Origin: Clostridia bacterium
GTDB lineage: Bacteria; Bacillota; Clostridia; Oscillospirales; Acutalibacteraceae
NCBI GenBank assembly: GCA_017407705.1
Contig: JAFQWA010000037.1
Span: 1 to 64,000, forward strand
DNA length: 64,000 nucleotides
Direction: 5' to 3'
The first letter of the stretch is position 1, and each line of letters begins with the position of its first letter. The notes beneath the pieces are model-generated. The model saw only the letters and a program-made list of their open reading frames with translations, was not told the origin of the DNA and searched no databases. Of this stretch, positions 25,595-34,891 are shown one piece after another. The position numbers and the translations under genes are program-made.

Positions 25595-26662
25595 TTACTT
25601 GAATATGCTAACAGCCAATATAGTGATTATGTAAGAAATAAGTCCGCATCCGGGGAAAGTGAGTACCCAGGTGAGTACCATTTCCTTAACAACGCCCCAG
25701 TTAACCGAGGAAAGTCGTTTTGCGGCACCAACGCCCATAATAGCTGTGGTCTTTGTGTGAGTTGTACTTACGGGGATACCTGTAAGTGATGAAAGCAGCA
25801 AGCAAGCAGATGCTGCTAAGTCGGCTGAAAAGCCCTGATACTTTTTCAGCTTTACCATATCCATACCAACGGCTTTGATAATACGGTAGCCGCCGATAGA
25901 GGTACCAACTGCCATAACGACAGATACTAATATAATAAGCCAGAAAGGAACGTTTGAGAAATCAGCAGTCTCGCCCTGACCCTTTGCAATAAACATACCT
26001 AAGATAAACACGCCGATAAACTTCTGACCGTCCTGTGCGCCGTGCATAAACGCCATAGCTGCACCGCCTAAAATCTGTGCTTTACCGAAAAAGCCTTCAG
26101 TGGCATTTCTTGATAAAGGACGGCAGATAAGCTCAACTGTTTTAACGGTAACAAAACCAAGACCAAAGCCCAAAACAGTAGAAAGCGCCAAGCCGTAAAG
26201 CACCTTCACCCACTCAGTCCAGTTAATGCCGCCCATACCGCCCATGGCGATAGCAGCACCTGAAATACCTGCAATAAGTGCGTGGCTCTCACTGGTGGGA
26301 ATACCAAAGTACCAGGCTGCGGTTGCCCATACTACAATACCGAACAAAGCGGCGCATAAAGCTATCATAGCAGGGTTGGAGGCATCAGTCTTAACGGCGG
26401 AAAAGTCCACCATATTATAAATAGTCTGCGCCACCTTCTGGTTTACCAGTGTCATAACAAAAACACCGAAGAAATTAAACACCGCCGCCATCATAATAGC
26501 CGCCTTCGGGCCAAGTGAACGTGTGGAAACGCAGGTAGCAATAGCGTTGGGAGCATCAGTCCAACCGTTTACAAAGATAACACCCAAAACAAGCAAGGCA
26601 GTTATCATAAGTGCGGGATTGGATATGACCTCGCTTAAGAAACCTACAAGTGTAAAATCCAT
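25595..26662 (-). CDS. pit: PiT family inorganic phosphate transporter
   Basis: 355 aa, about ten membrane helices. Takes up phosphate with a cation. The two internal repeats carry the family signatures: NGWTDAPNAIATCVSTRSL near the N-terminus (about 28-46) and IPVSTTHTKTTAIMG near the C-terminus (about 300). It sits between galE (13 bp upstream) and the DUF47 gene, suggesting one transcript. Confidence 0.95.
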   Translation of the reverse strand: MDFTLVGFLSEVISNPALMITALLVLGVIFVNGWTDAPNAIATCVSTRSLGPKAAIMMAAVFNFFGVFVMTLVNQKVAQTIYNMVDFSAVKTDASNPAMIALCAALFGIVVWATAAWYFGIPTSESHALIAGISGAAIAMGGMGGINWTEWVKVLYGLALSTVLGFGLGFVTVKTVELICRPLSRNATEGFFGKAQILGGAAMAFMHGAQDGQKFIGVFILGMFIAKGQGETADFSNVPFWLIILVSVVMAVGTSIGGYRIIKAVGMDMVKLKKYQGFSADLAASACLLLSSLTGIPVSTTHTKTTAIMGVGAAKRLSSVNWGVVKEMVLTWVLTFPGCGLISYIITILAVSIFK

Positions 26663-26675
26663 GCTTAAACCTCGC

Positions 26676-27671
26676 TTAATTGTTTTTTATAAATTCCCAG
26701 GAGCTTTTGCACATATCCTCAACAGAATGAGTTGTTTTAAAACCAAGCTCGGTTTGTGCACGGGTAGCATCTGCATAGCAGGTGCCGATGTCGCCGGGAC
26801 GTCTGTCAACTATCTTGTAATTAACCTTAATATTATTTACCTTTTCAAAGGTGTGGACCAATTCCAAAACCGAAACGCCGTTGCCTGTGCCTAAATTATA
26901 GGCTCTGGCACCTTTAATATCATCAATTTTTTTAAGGGCAAGGATATGTCCAACTGCCAAATCGCAAACGTGGATATAATCACGAACACCGGTTCCGTCG
27001 GGAGTATCGTAATCATCGCCGTAAACACTCAGACAAGGCAGCTTGCCGGCGGCAACCATAGTCACGTAAGGCATAAGGTTGTTGGGAATACCGTTGGGTC
27101 TTTCGCCGATAAGGCCGCTCTCGTGAGCACCGATGGGGTTAAAGTATCTCAGCAGTGCCACGTGCCACTCAGCGTCGGACACACACACATCTCTCAATAT
27201 ATCCTCTATCATCAGCTTGGTTGAGCCGTAAGGATTGGTGGTGGATAAGGGCATAGACTCATTAAAGGGAGCCACGTTACCCATACCGTAAACCGTTGCA
27301 GAAGAACTGAACACGATCTTCTTAACGTTATGCTTTTTCATAACCTTAAGCAAGGTAAGTGTGCCGGTAATGTTGGTGTGATAATAAAACAGGGGCTTTT
27401 CAACCGACTCACCCACTGCCTTAAGTCCTGCAAAATGGATAACAGCGTCTATCTCGTTTTCACTGAATATTTTATCAACGCCGTCATAGTCCAGCATATC
27501 GCACTCATAAAACTTAAAGTCCTTACCTGTGATCTTTTTAATAGCTTCAAGTGCATCGGGTGAGGAGTTATAGAAGTTATCCATAACTACCACATCATAG
27601 CCATTGTTAAGCAGCTCCACGCAGGTATGACTGCCGATAAATCCGGCGCCTCCGGTTACCAAAACTTTCAT
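26676..27671 (-). CDS. galE: UDP-glucose 4-epimerase
   Basis: 331 aa extended SDR enzyme that interconverts UDP-glucose and UDP-galactose. NAD-binding motif VTGGAGFIGSHTC is at the N-terminus; catalytic YGSTK is in NPYGSTKLMIED; SSSATVYG and RYFNPIGAHESGLIGE follow the GalE pattern. The RBS is AAGGAG. It is first gene of galE-pit-DUF47. Confidence 0.96.
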   Translation of the reverse strand: MKVLVTGGAGFIGSHTCVELLNNGYDVVVMDNFYNSSPDALEAIKKITGKDFKFYECDMLDYDGVDKIFSENEIDAVIHFAGLKAVGESVEKPLFYYHTNITGTLTLLKVMKKHNVKKIVFSSSATVYGMGNVAPFNESMPLSTTNPYGSTKLMIEDILRDVCVSDAEWHVALLRYFNPIGAHESGLIGERPNGIPNNLMPYVTMVAAGKLPCLSVYGDDYDTPDGTGVRDYIHVCDLAVGHILALKKIDDIKGARAYNLGTGNGVSVLELVHTFEKVNNIKVNYKIVDRRPGDIGTCYADATRAQTELGFKTTHSVEDMCKSSWEFIKNN

Positions 27672-27710
27672 ACATTAACTCCTTAAAATTAACTTTGCAT
27701 ATACATTATA

Positions 27711-27739
27711 ATTTTATTACTATTACCCTATTTTGTCAA
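27711..27739 (-). promoter_or_regulatory. Promoter of the galE operon
   Basis: Minus strand TTGACA (27734-27739), 17 bp, TAAAAT (27711-27716). Confidence 0.7.
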
Positions 27740-27765
27740 TATTATATTTTATTTAAAAAATTTGA

Positions 27766-27810
27766 AAAATACACTTGAAATTTCCAAAAAAGTGTGTTAA
27801 AGTGTATTTT
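27766..27810 (+). promoter_or_regulatory. Promoter of ACT-hom-lysC flanked by an 11-bp inverted repeat
   Basis: TTGAAA (27775-27780), 17 bp, TAAAGT (27798-27803). Perfect inverted arms AAAATACACTT (27766-27776) and AAGTGTATTTT (27800-27810) overlap the -35 and -10, with centres 34 bp apart, as expected for a repressor site on one DNA face. Confidence 0.65.
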
Positions 27811-27844
27811 ACACGAAAACAATAGTATTTGGGTGGTGGACATA

Positions 27845-28282
27845 TTGCAAACCTCGGATATGATACTTGTAAACAGCAAGGTTTTGCCCGAAGTGTTTTC
27901 CAGAGTGCTGTTAGCAAAGCAGATGCTAAACTCAGGAGAATACAAGTCTGCAGCAGAATGTTGCAACGCAGCAGGCATATCCCGAAGCGCTTTTTACAAG
28001 TATAAGGATTATGTTTTTGAATACAGCGATAAGTCCGGTACCATTGTTACTGTTCACGCTGTCCTGCGAGATAAAGCAGGTGTTTTATCCAAGTTTATGT
28101 CTATACTTTATGAAAGCGGAGCCAACATACTTACCGTTAACCAAAGTATCCCCACCGGCGGTAAGGCTGTGGTGTCGGTTTCCTTCCGTAAGGGACAGCT
28201 AAAAATATCGGTATCCGAGCTGGTGTTGCAGCTCAAATCCTTAGACGGTGTTAAGTCCGTTGAACAAATCTCAGGAGAATAA
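27845..28282 (+). CDS. UPF0735 ACT-domain regulator (PheB/ThrR-like)
   Basis: 145 aa from the TTG at 27845, which has GGGTGGTGG upstream; an ATG at 27860 is the alternative. Residues 1-60 hold a HTH-like segment with the family motif AAGISRSAFYKYKDYVFEY. Residues about 65-145 form an ACT domain (LRDKAGVLSKFMSILYESGANILTVNQ). In Bacillus this family regulates homoserine/threonine genes, and here it sits 23 bp before hom, so amino-acid-responsive control of this operon is a reasonable inference. Confidence 0.88.
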   Translation: MQTSDMILVNSKVLPEVFSRVLLAKQMLNSGEYKSAAECCNAAGISRSAFYKYKDYVFEYSDKSGTIVTVHAVLRDKAGVLSKFMSILYESGANILTVNQSIPTGGKAVVSVSFRKGQLKISVSELVLQLKSLDGVKSVEQISGE

Positions 28283-28305
28283 TTTTAGTTAGGAGCTTTA
28301 AGTTT

Positions 28306-29547
28306 ATGGTTAAGATTGCAGTTATGGGCCACGGTGTTGTTGGCTCAGGTGTTGTAGAGGTTTTCTACAAAAACCGTGAGAGCATCCAGAAAAAAGCTGA
28401 TTGCCAGATGGATATTGCTCATATTCTTGATCTGCGTGATTTCCCCGACAGTCCTTATAAAGAGAAATTCACCAAGTCCTTTGATGATATTATAAACGAC
28501 GATGAGGTAAAGATCGTTGTTGAGGTTATGGGTGGCGTTAACCCCGCTTACGACTTTGTTAAGCGTTGCCTTTTAAAGGGTAAAAGCGTTGCCACATCCA
28601 ATAAAGAGCTGGTGGCTACCAAAGGTGCTGAGCTTTTGAAGATAGCCGGTGAAACAGGAACCAACTTCTTGTTTGAAGCCAGTGTGGGTGGCGGCATTCC
28701 CATTCTTCGTCCTTTAAGCCAGTGCCTGGCTGCCAACGATATTATCGAGATCGACGGTATTTTAAACGGCACCACCAACTACATACTTACCAAAATGATA
28801 AAGGAGCAGGTAGCTTTTAGTGACGCTCTTAAAAACGCTCAGGAGCTGGGCTATGCAGAAAGAGATCCTTCAGCAGACATCGAAGGTGCTGACGCTTGCA
28901 GAAAGATCTGTATTTTAGCATCCTTAAGCTACGGCAAACACGTTTATCCTGATGAAGTTTACACAGAGGGCATTACCAAAATCTCTCTTACAGACGTGGC
29001 TTATGCTGAGAGTATGAACAGTGTTATCAAGCTTATCGGCAGATCCAAAAAGCTCAAAAACGGTAAAGTCACTGCTACTGTATATCCTGCCATCATCTCA
29101 AAAGACTGTCAGCTTGCTAACGTTGATGACGTGTATAACGCAGTTTGTGTTAAGGGCGACGCTATCGGTGACGTTGTGTTCTACGGTAAAGGTGCCGGCA
29201 AACTGCCTACTGCATCTGCAGTTGTGGCTGACGTTATTGACTGTGCAAAGCATATTCACGCACGCAAGCTTATCAACTGGGAAGACAGAAGTGATGATTA
29301 CGTTGAAGAATATAAGAATGATGTTTTGTCAAAATATATAAGAATGACATCAAATGATATTGAAAGCCTTAAAAATTCTCTTAAACAGCAGTTTAATGAT
29401 ATTCAGTTCTTAACCCTTAAAGATGCCGATGAAAACGAGATTGCTTTCACCACCGGTGAGCTCATGGAAAAGGTTATTGACGAAAAGCTTTCTGCTGTTG
29501 CAGATATGGGCGAAATAGTTTCTTCAATTCGCATTTTAAATATATAA
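28306..29547 (+). CDS. hom: Homoserine dehydrogenase
   Basis: 413 aa. Reduces aspartate semialdehyde to homoserine. The N-terminal Rossmann motif MGHGVVGSGVVEV, the VATSNKELVA segment and ILNGTTNYILTKM plus AERDPSADIEGADA in the catalytic domain identify it. A C-terminal region of about 80 residues (330-413) fits the ACT domain that mediates threonine feedback. The RBS is TAGGAGC. It lies 17 bp before lysC. Confidence 0.96.
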   Translation: MVKIAVMGHGVVGSGVVEVFYKNRESIQKKADCQMDIAHILDLRDFPDSPYKEKFTKSFDDIINDDEVKIVVEVMGGVNPAYDFVKRCLLKGKSVATSNKELVATKGAELLKIAGETGTNFLFEASVGGGIPILRPLSQCLAANDIIEIDGILNGTTNYILTKMIKEQVAFSDALKNAQELGYAERDPSADIEGADACRKICILASLSYGKHVYPDEVYTEGITKISLTDVAYAESMNSVIKLIGRSKKLKNGKVTATVYPAIISKDCQLANVDDVYNAVCVKGDAIGDVVFYGKGAGKLPTASAVVADVIDCAKHIHARKLINWEDRSDDYVEEYKNDVLSKYIRMTSNDIESLKNSLKQQFNDIQFLTLKDADENEIAFTTGELMEKVIDEKLSAVADMGEIVSSIRILNI

Positions 29548-29564
29548 AGATTGGATGTTGTGTT

Positions 29565-30881
29565 ATGGCACTTTTAGTTGCAAAATTCGGCGGCAGCTCC
29601 TTGGCTGACGCTAATCAGTTCAGAAAAGTTAAAGAGATAGTAATGGCAAACCCCGACCGTAGATACGTTGTTCCCAGCGCACCGGGTAAGCGTTTTGCAG
29701 ATGATATCAAGGTTACCGATATGCTGTATGACTGCTACGAGTTGGCATCAGAGGGTTTGGACTTTTACGAGAGCTTTGATAAAATTCAGGGCAGATTTAA
29801 CGGAATTATCAAGGATTTAGGACTTGACCTTGATTTAAGCAAGGAATTTTCAAAAATCCGCTCTGCTTTCGAAAATGCTGCAGGTAGAGATTACGCTGCA
29901 TCACGTGGCGAGTATTTGAGCGGTATTATCCTTGCTAAATACTTAGGCTATGATTTTGTTGACGCTGCAAAGTGCGTCAGATTTAACGAAAACGGCAGCT
30001 TTAACGCTGAGTTTACCTTTGAAAAGACCGCTGAGCATTTATCTCATCACGAGCGTGCGGTTATCCCCGGATTTTACGGCAAAATGCCTAACGATACTAT
30101 TAAAACCTTCTCCCGTGGCGGCTCTGATATTACAGGTTCATTGGTTGCCCGTGGCGTTGGCGCTGACCTTTACGAAAACTGGACCGACGTTGACGGCTTC
30201 TTGGTAGCTGATCCCCGTATTGTAGAAAATCCCAGTCCTATCAAAACTATTACTTACCGTGAGCTTCGTGAGCTTTCATATATGGGCGCTACCGTTTTGC
30301 ACGAGGATGCTATTTTCCCCGTACGTCAGTCAGGTATTCCCATTAACATCCGCAACACCAACGCTCCTCAGAACGCCGGTACAATGATCGTTAAAGACGT
30401 TACTGCTGAGGACGAAACTACCCACGTTACAGGTATTGCAGGTAAAAAAGGCTTCAGCATCATCTCCATTGAAAAGGCTATGATGAATCAGGAGCTTGGC
30501 TTTGGCAGAAAGGTGCTGGGCGTTATCGAGAAATTCGGTATGTCCTTCGAAAATCTGCCCTCAGGTATTGATACTATGTCGGTGGTTTTGGAAACCAAAC
30601 AAATAAACGGCAGAGAAAACGAGCTTATTGAGGCTATCAAAACCGAAACTAACGCTGACAGCGTTGCCATTGAGGATAAACTGGCTATTATCGCTGTTGT
30701 TGGTAGAGGTATGATCAAGGCTTGCGGTACTGCCGCTAAGGTATTTGCCGCTATCGCAAAAGAAAACATCAACATCCGCCTGATGGACCAGGGCTCCAGT
30801 GAGCTTAACATCATCATCGGCGTGGATGAGTCTGTTTTCGAAACTGCACTTAAATCTATTTACGGCGAATTTTTTAACTAA
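29565..30881 (+). CDS. lysC: Aspartate kinase (monofunctional)
   Basis: 438 aa. Phosphorylates aspartate, the entry to lysine, threonine and methionine synthesis. KFGGSSLAD is at residues 7-15; SRGGSDITGS and DVDGFLVADPRIV are in the kinase core; tandem ACT domains occupy about 300-438. The length and asparto-kinase-only layout resemble the single-function type. Expressed with the ACT regulator and hom. Confidence 0.95.
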   Translation: MALLVAKFGGSSLADANQFRKVKEIVMANPDRRYVVPSAPGKRFADDIKVTDMLYDCYELASEGLDFYESFDKIQGRFNGIIKDLGLDLDLSKEFSKIRSAFENAAGRDYAASRGEYLSGIILAKYLGYDFVDAAKCVRFNENGSFNAEFTFEKTAEHLSHHERAVIPGFYGKMPNDTIKTFSRGGSDITGSLVARGVGADLYENWTDVDGFLVADPRIVENPSPIKTITYRELRELSYMGATVLHEDAIFPVRQSGIPINIRNTNAPQNAGTMIVKDVTAEDETTHVTGIAGKKGFSIISIEKAMMNQELGFGRKVLGVIEKFGMSFENLPSGIDTMSVVLETKQINGRENELIEAIKTETNADSVAIEDKLAIIAVVGRGMIKACGTAAKVFAAIAKENINIRLMDQGSSELNIIIGVDESVFETALKSIYGEFFN

Positions 30882-30886
30882 ACTTT

Positions 30887-30918
30887 AAGGCGATTTCTTT
30901 TTAGAAATCGCCTTTTTT
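30887..30918 (+). terminator. Terminator of the hom-lysC operon
   Basis: A 12-bp perfect stem (30887-30898 with 30903-30914) with a T6 tract starts five bases after the lysC stop. Confidence 0.92.
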
Positions 30919-30932
30919 AGAAGGTGCTTATT

Positions 30933-32783
30933 ATGAAACTGTGTGTTAAAAATCTTGAAAAACGCTATCTTGACCCCATAAACGAGCTTAGTTACGATAA
31001 TGTTCTGCAATTATCCGATGACGGCGTTTTACTCAATATTGAGCAGTGCGATGAATTTTCCGTTAGCTTTGACGGCAAGTGCTGTACCATTAAAATCAGC
31101 CACTTACATCAGCTGTTCTACGGACTGATGCTCTTAAAATCCGAGGACAAGCCTTTTTGCAAAAAACTGCAAGATAACTTCACTCAGTTATCCTTTATGA
31201 TGGACTGTTCCCGCAACAAGGTTATGACAGTCCCTGCCGCTAAAAAAATGATCCGCACATTAGCGTTGCTTGGCTACGACGCAATGCACCTTTATATGGA
31301 AGACACCTACCAAATGGAAGGCTACCCCTACTTTGGCTATATGCGTGGCAGATTTTCCAAGGAACAGCTTAAAGAGCTTGATAGCTACGCTAAAATGTTT
31401 GGCGTTGAGCTAATTGCAAGTATTCAGACTCTGGCTCACTTAAACTGTGCTCTGCGTTGGAACGCTCACCGTGATATGCTGGACCTTCAAGACGTTTTAC
31501 TGGCTGACTACGACAGAACCTATCAGTTTATTGAGGATATGCTGAAAAACTTAAGTGAAAGCTTAACCAGTCGCAGAATAAACATCGGTATGGACGAGGC
31601 ATATCTACTGGGCTACGGCAAATACCGTGAACTTCACGGTGAAGTAGATCAGCACAAAATTATGCTCAGTCACTTAAACCGTGTGTACGCTCTTTGTGAG
31701 AAATACGGATATAAGCCTATGATGTGGGCAGATATGTTTTTCAGAATTGCAGGAGATGGAAAATACGAAAATGTAGATCAGTCGGTATCTCTTGAAAAGT
31801 TTAAGGATATTCCCAAGGGCGTTACCCCTATTTACTGGGATTACGTAACCACCGACAGTGAAAAATACGATTACTATATGCAGCAGTTAAAGTCTATCTC
31901 TGAAAACTGCTGTTTCGCAGGTGCTGCCTATAAATGGGCAGGTGTGGTGCCTAATAATAGATTTAGTCTTAACTGCACCAAAACAGCCCTTGACTGTGCC
32001 CTCAAAAACGGTATAACCGATATTATGGCCACCGGCTGGGGTGATGACGGCGACGAGGCATCTGCCTTTGCGGTACTTCCCTCAATTTCATACTACGGCA
32101 GTCGCAGATACGGCAGTGAGAACTACAAGCCGGTGCTGGATGCCGCCATAAACATTGACTCTGATCTGCTTTTAATGTTAGATGAGCCTTGCTACACCTG
32201 CGGTAACGACAGTCTTACCGCCTTTAACCCTTGGCGTTATGCCCTTTATCAGGATCCCCTTTGCGGACTGTTTGATTTCCATATTAAAAAGGGTGATAAT
32301 GCTTCCTTTAAGGCTATTGCAGATAAAATAAGCGCTGTAAAGAAGTCTGCCGGTGAATACGCTTATCTGCTTGATACCATTGAAAAGCTGTGCTGTGTGC
32401 TTTCTGTTAAAGCAGAATTGGGTCTTGACTTACGCAGTGCATATCAGCAGGGTGACAAAGCCGCCTTAAAGGACTTAACTCAGCAGATAACACTGCTTAT
32501 CCCAAAGGTTAATGACTACCGCAAGGCTATCCGCACTCAGTGGCTTAAAGAGGCTAATGGCTGCGGCTTTGAGTATGTGGATATAAAAGTGGCGGGTGTT
32601 GCCGCAAGACTTCAGTCTGCCATAGATAGAATAAACGATTATTTAGAGGGAAATACCCCCATTATCGAGGAGTTAGAGCAGGAGCCCTTACCCGTTGAGC
32701 CTTATCTTGCAAATGTGCCCCATCGCAGTCCCGTTTGGGCAGGAAATTGGCGTAATATCGTTACAGGTGGTTCAATTTGGTAA
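30933..32783 (+). CDS. Glycoside hydrolase family 20 beta-N-acetylhexosaminidase-like
   Basis: 616 aa, no signal peptide. After a beta domain (about 1-85) comes a TIM barrel with the GH20 catalytic Asp-Glu pair in INIGMDEAYLLG (Asp221-Glu222), preceded by LGYDAMHLYMEDTY. It is expected to remove terminal N-acetylhexosamines from chitin, peptidoglycan or glycan fragments in the cytoplasm. The ATG at 30933 has AAGGTG seven bases upstream; a GTG three codons earlier is overlapped by that RBS. It begins 15 nt after the lysC terminator, with no room for a promoter between. Confidence 0.88.
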   Translation: MKLCVKNLEKRYLDPINELSYDNVLQLSDDGVLLNIEQCDEFSVSFDGKCCTIKISHLHQLFYGLMLLKSEDKPFCKKLQDNFTQLSFMMDCSRNKVMTVPAAKKMIRTLALLGYDAMHLYMEDTYQMEGYPYFGYMRGRFSKEQLKELDSYAKMFGVELIASIQTLAHLNCALRWNAHRDMLDLQDVLLADYDRTYQFIEDMLKNLSESLTSRRINIGMDEAYLLGYGKYRELHGEVDQHKIMLSHLNRVYALCEKYGYKPMMWADMFFRIAGDGKYENVDQSVSLEKFKDIPKGVTPIYWDYVTTDSEKYDYYMQQLKSISENCCFAGAAYKWAGVVPNNRFSLNCTKTALDCALKNGITDIMATGWGDDGDEASAFAVLPSISYYGSRRYGSENYKPVLDAAINIDSDLLLMLDEPCYTCGNDSLTAFNPWRYALYQDPLCGLFDFHIKKGDNASFKAIADKISAVKKSAGEYAYLLDTIEKLCCVLSVKAELGLDLRSAYQQGDKAALKDLTQQITLLIPKVNDYRKAIRTQWLKEANGCGFEYVDIKVAGVAARLQSAIDRINDYLEGNTPIIEELEQEPLPVEPYLANVPHRSPVWAGNWRNIVTGGSIW

Positions 32784-32834
32784 TAGTGCAACATTTTTTC
32801 AAAAAAATTATTTGAGTTTGTAATAAAATTTATA

Positions 32835-32863
32835 TTGAAAACTATACTAAAATGGTATATTAT
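32835..32863 (+). promoter_or_regulatory. Promoter of the nifS-nifU operon
   Basis: TTGAAA (32835-32840), 17 bp, TATTAT (32858-32863), 41 bp before nifS. No Rrf2-type palindrome was recognised. Confidence 0.72.
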
Positions 32864-32904
32864 ATATACACAGATAAAAAACTCATTTAAGAGGTTTGAT
32901 ATAA

Positions 32905-34089
32905 ATGGAAAAAAGATTTGTTTATGCCGACAATGCGGCTACTACTAAAATTTCAAAACAAGTGTTGGAGGTAATGCTCCCTGCCATGGAGCTTTACGGC
33001 AACCCTTCCAGTCTTTACGCTTTGGGTTCAAAGTCTAAGCAGGCTATTGAAACCGCCCGTAAACAGTGTGCTGACGCTATCGGCGCTGATGCTAAAGAAA
33101 TATTCTTCACTTCAGGCGGCTCTGAGGCAGATAACTGGGCAATCAAGGGTGCTGCAGCAAGAATGGAAAAGCTAAATAAAAAGCATATTATCTCCACCGC
33201 CTTTGAGCATCACGCTGTGTTGCACACGCTGGACGCTCTTAAAAAGCAGGGCTTTGAGGTAACCTTGTTGCCTGTCCACGAAAACGGAATTATTAGAGTA
33301 GATGAATTTATTTCCGCTTTGCGTGAGGATACCGGCCTTGTTACTATTATGTTTGCTAACAACGAGATAGGTACTATCCAACCCATTGAGCAGATAGGCG
33401 CTATCTGCCGTGAGAAAAAGATAATGTTCCACGTTGATGCTGTTCAGGCAGTGGGTAACGTGCATATTGACGTTAAGGCGCTGAATATTGACTTGATGTC
33501 AGTTTCAGGCCACAAGCTTCACGCACCTAAGGGCATTGGTATGCTGTATATCCGTAAGGGCGTGGCTATCGCCAATCTTATTGACGGTGGCGCTCAAGAG
33601 CGTGGCAGACGTGCAGGTACCGAAAACATTGCATCTATCGTGGGCTTTGGTAAGGCTATGGAAATAGCCGCCAACACAGTTGACAGCAGAATCGAGAAGG
33701 TTACTGCCCTTCGAAACAGATTTATTGACGGCGCTTTGAAAATCGAGCGTTCAAGACTTAACGGTGACCGAGATATGCGTCTTTGCGGCAACGCTAACGT
33801 TTGCTTTGAGGGAATTGAGGGTGAAAGTCTGTTGCTTATGCTGGATATGCAGGGCATTTGTGCATCCAGCGGCTCTGCTTGTACCTCTGGCTCTTTGGAC
33901 CCCAGCCACGTGTTGCTTGCAATAGGTCTGCCCCACGAGATTGCTCACGGTTCACTGAGAATAACATTAACTGATGAAAACACCATCGAGGATGTTGACT
34001 ATATTCTTGAAAAACTGCCGCCTATTGTTGACAGGCTGCGTCAGATGTCACCCCTTTGGGAAAAGATCAAAAAAGAGGAGAATAAATAA
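32905..34089 (+). CDS. nifS: Cysteine desulfurase (NifS/IscS-like)
   Basis: 394 aa PLP enzyme that takes sulfur from cysteine for Fe-S cluster assembly. [13 protein letters not shown] starts the protein; HVDAVQAVG and [14 protein letters not shown] carry the PLP lysine; [17 protein letters not shown] carries the persulfide cysteine. It is followed two bases later by the scaffold gene, as usual in Clostridia. Confidence 0.96.
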   Translation: MEKRFVYADNAATTKISKQVLEVMLPAMELYGNPSSLYALGSKSKQAIETARKQCADAIGADAKEIFFTSGGSEADNWAIKGAAARMEKLNKKHIISTAFEHHAVLHTLDALKKQGFEVTLLPVHENGIIRVDEFISALREDTGLVTIMFANNEIGTIQPIEQIGAICREKKIMFHVDAVQAVGNVHIDVKALNIDLMSVSGHKLHAPKGIGMLYIRKGVAIANLIDGGAQERGRRAGTENIASIVGFGKAMEIAANTVDSRIEKVTALRNRFIDGALKIERSRLNGDRDMRLCGNANVCFEGIEGESLLLMLDMQGICASSGSACTSGSLDPSHVLLAIGLPHEIAHGSLRITLTDENTIEDVDYILEKLPPIVDRLRQMSPLWEKIKKEENK

Positions 34090-34091
34090 TT

Positions 34092-34517
34092 ATGTATACA
34101 GAACAAGTTATGGACCATTTCGCTAACCCCAGAAACGTGGGCGAAATCGAAAACGCTGACGGTATCGGCGAGGTTGGAAACGCCGTTTGCGGCGATATTA
34201 TGAAAATGTATATCAAGGTTGAGGATAACGTTATTACCGACGTTAAGTTCAAAACCTACGGTTGCGGCTCTGCTATTGCCACCTCCTCTATTGCCACTGA
34301 AATGATTATGGGCAAAACTATCGAGGAAGCACTTTCTCTGTCTAACAAAGCCGTTGTTGAAGCACTGGGCGGTCTGCCCGCTCATAAAATTCACTGCTCT
34401 GTTTTGGCTGAGCAGTCTATCAAAGCAGCTATTGCCGATTACTACACACGTCAGGGTATCGACCCCGCTCCTATTGTGGGCGTTATCCCCGAGTGTGAGG
34501 GTGGTCACTGCCATTAA
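34092..34517 (+). CDS. nifU: Fe-S cluster scaffold protein (NifU N-terminal/IscU-like)
   Basis: 141 aa. The three cluster cysteines and conserved Asp are present: Cys33 and Asp35 (AVCGDIMK), Cys58 (YGCGSAIATSS) and Cys102 (KIHCSVLAE). Only the IscU-like domain is present, without the ferredoxin or C-terminal NifU domains. The tail ends in His and Cys-rich GGHCH. Confidence 0.95.
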   Translation: MYTEQVMDHFANPRNVGEIENADGIGEVGNAVCGDIMKMYIKVEDNVITDVKFKTYGCGSAIATSSIATEMIMGKTIEEALSLSNKAVVEALGGLPAHKIHCSVLAEQSIKAAIADYYTRQGIDPAPIVGVIPECEGGHCH

Positions 34518-34529
34518 GGAGCAACTCTT

Positions 34530-34775
34530 ATGACATACACATATAAAACAAAGGGCACCTGTTCTCGTGCCATTACATTTGACGTTGAAGACAATATCGT
34601 TAAAAACGTAAAGTTCCAGGGCGGCTGTATGGGTAATACCAACGGCGTGGCTATGCTGGTGGAAGGTATGGAAGTTAATGAGGTTATTAAGAGATTAGAG
34701 GGTATCCAGTGCGGTTTTCGTGGCACCTCTTGTCCCGACCAATTAGCCTCCGCCTTAAAAGAAGCAATTGAATAA
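34530..34775 (+). CDS. TSCPD-domain protein (TIGR03905-type)
   Basis: 81 aa. Four conserved cysteines: Cys11, Cys33, Cys61 and Cys68, the last in GTSCPDQLA, the motif that names the family. TSCPD domains also occur at the C-terminus of some ribonucleotide reductases. Function is not established. The AAGGAGC RBS lies 12 bp after nifU, so a role in Fe-S or metal handling is inferred from the operon. Confidence 0.88.
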   Translation: MTYTYKTKGTCSRAITFDVEDNIVKNVKFQGGCMGNTNGVAMLVEGMEVNEVIKRLEGIQCGFRGTSCPDQLASALKEAIE

Positions 34776-34780
34776 AACCC

Positions 34781-34815
34781 ACCCCCTACCCAATCAAACG
34801 GGTAGGGGGTTTTTG
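34781..34815 (+). terminator. Terminator of the nifS operon (copy 1 of a 33-nt identical pair)
   Basis: An 11-bp stem ACCCCCTACCC / GGGTAGGGGGT with loop AATCAAAC, then TTTTG. Stem, loop and tract (34781-34813) are identical at 37831-37863. Confidence 0.93.
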
Positions 34816-34826
34816 TTTTTAAGGTA

Positions 34827-34876
34827 TTGACATTTTTAGACTATTGTAGTAGTATAGACTATAGTAGTAGTCTATA
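34827..34876 (+). promoter_or_regulatory. Promoter and tandem operator of the BlaI/M56 cassette
   Basis: TTGACA (34827-34832), 17 bp, TAGTAT (34850-34855). Two near-identical 18-bp direct repeats begin at 34837 and 34855, each starting TAGACTA and containing GTAGTAG. An inverted repeat TATAGACTA-6 nt-TAGTCTATA (34853-34876) covers the -10 and start site. This fits repression by the BlaI-family protein encoded just downstream. Confidence 0.75.
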
Positions 34877-34891
34877 CAGGAGATGACGATA

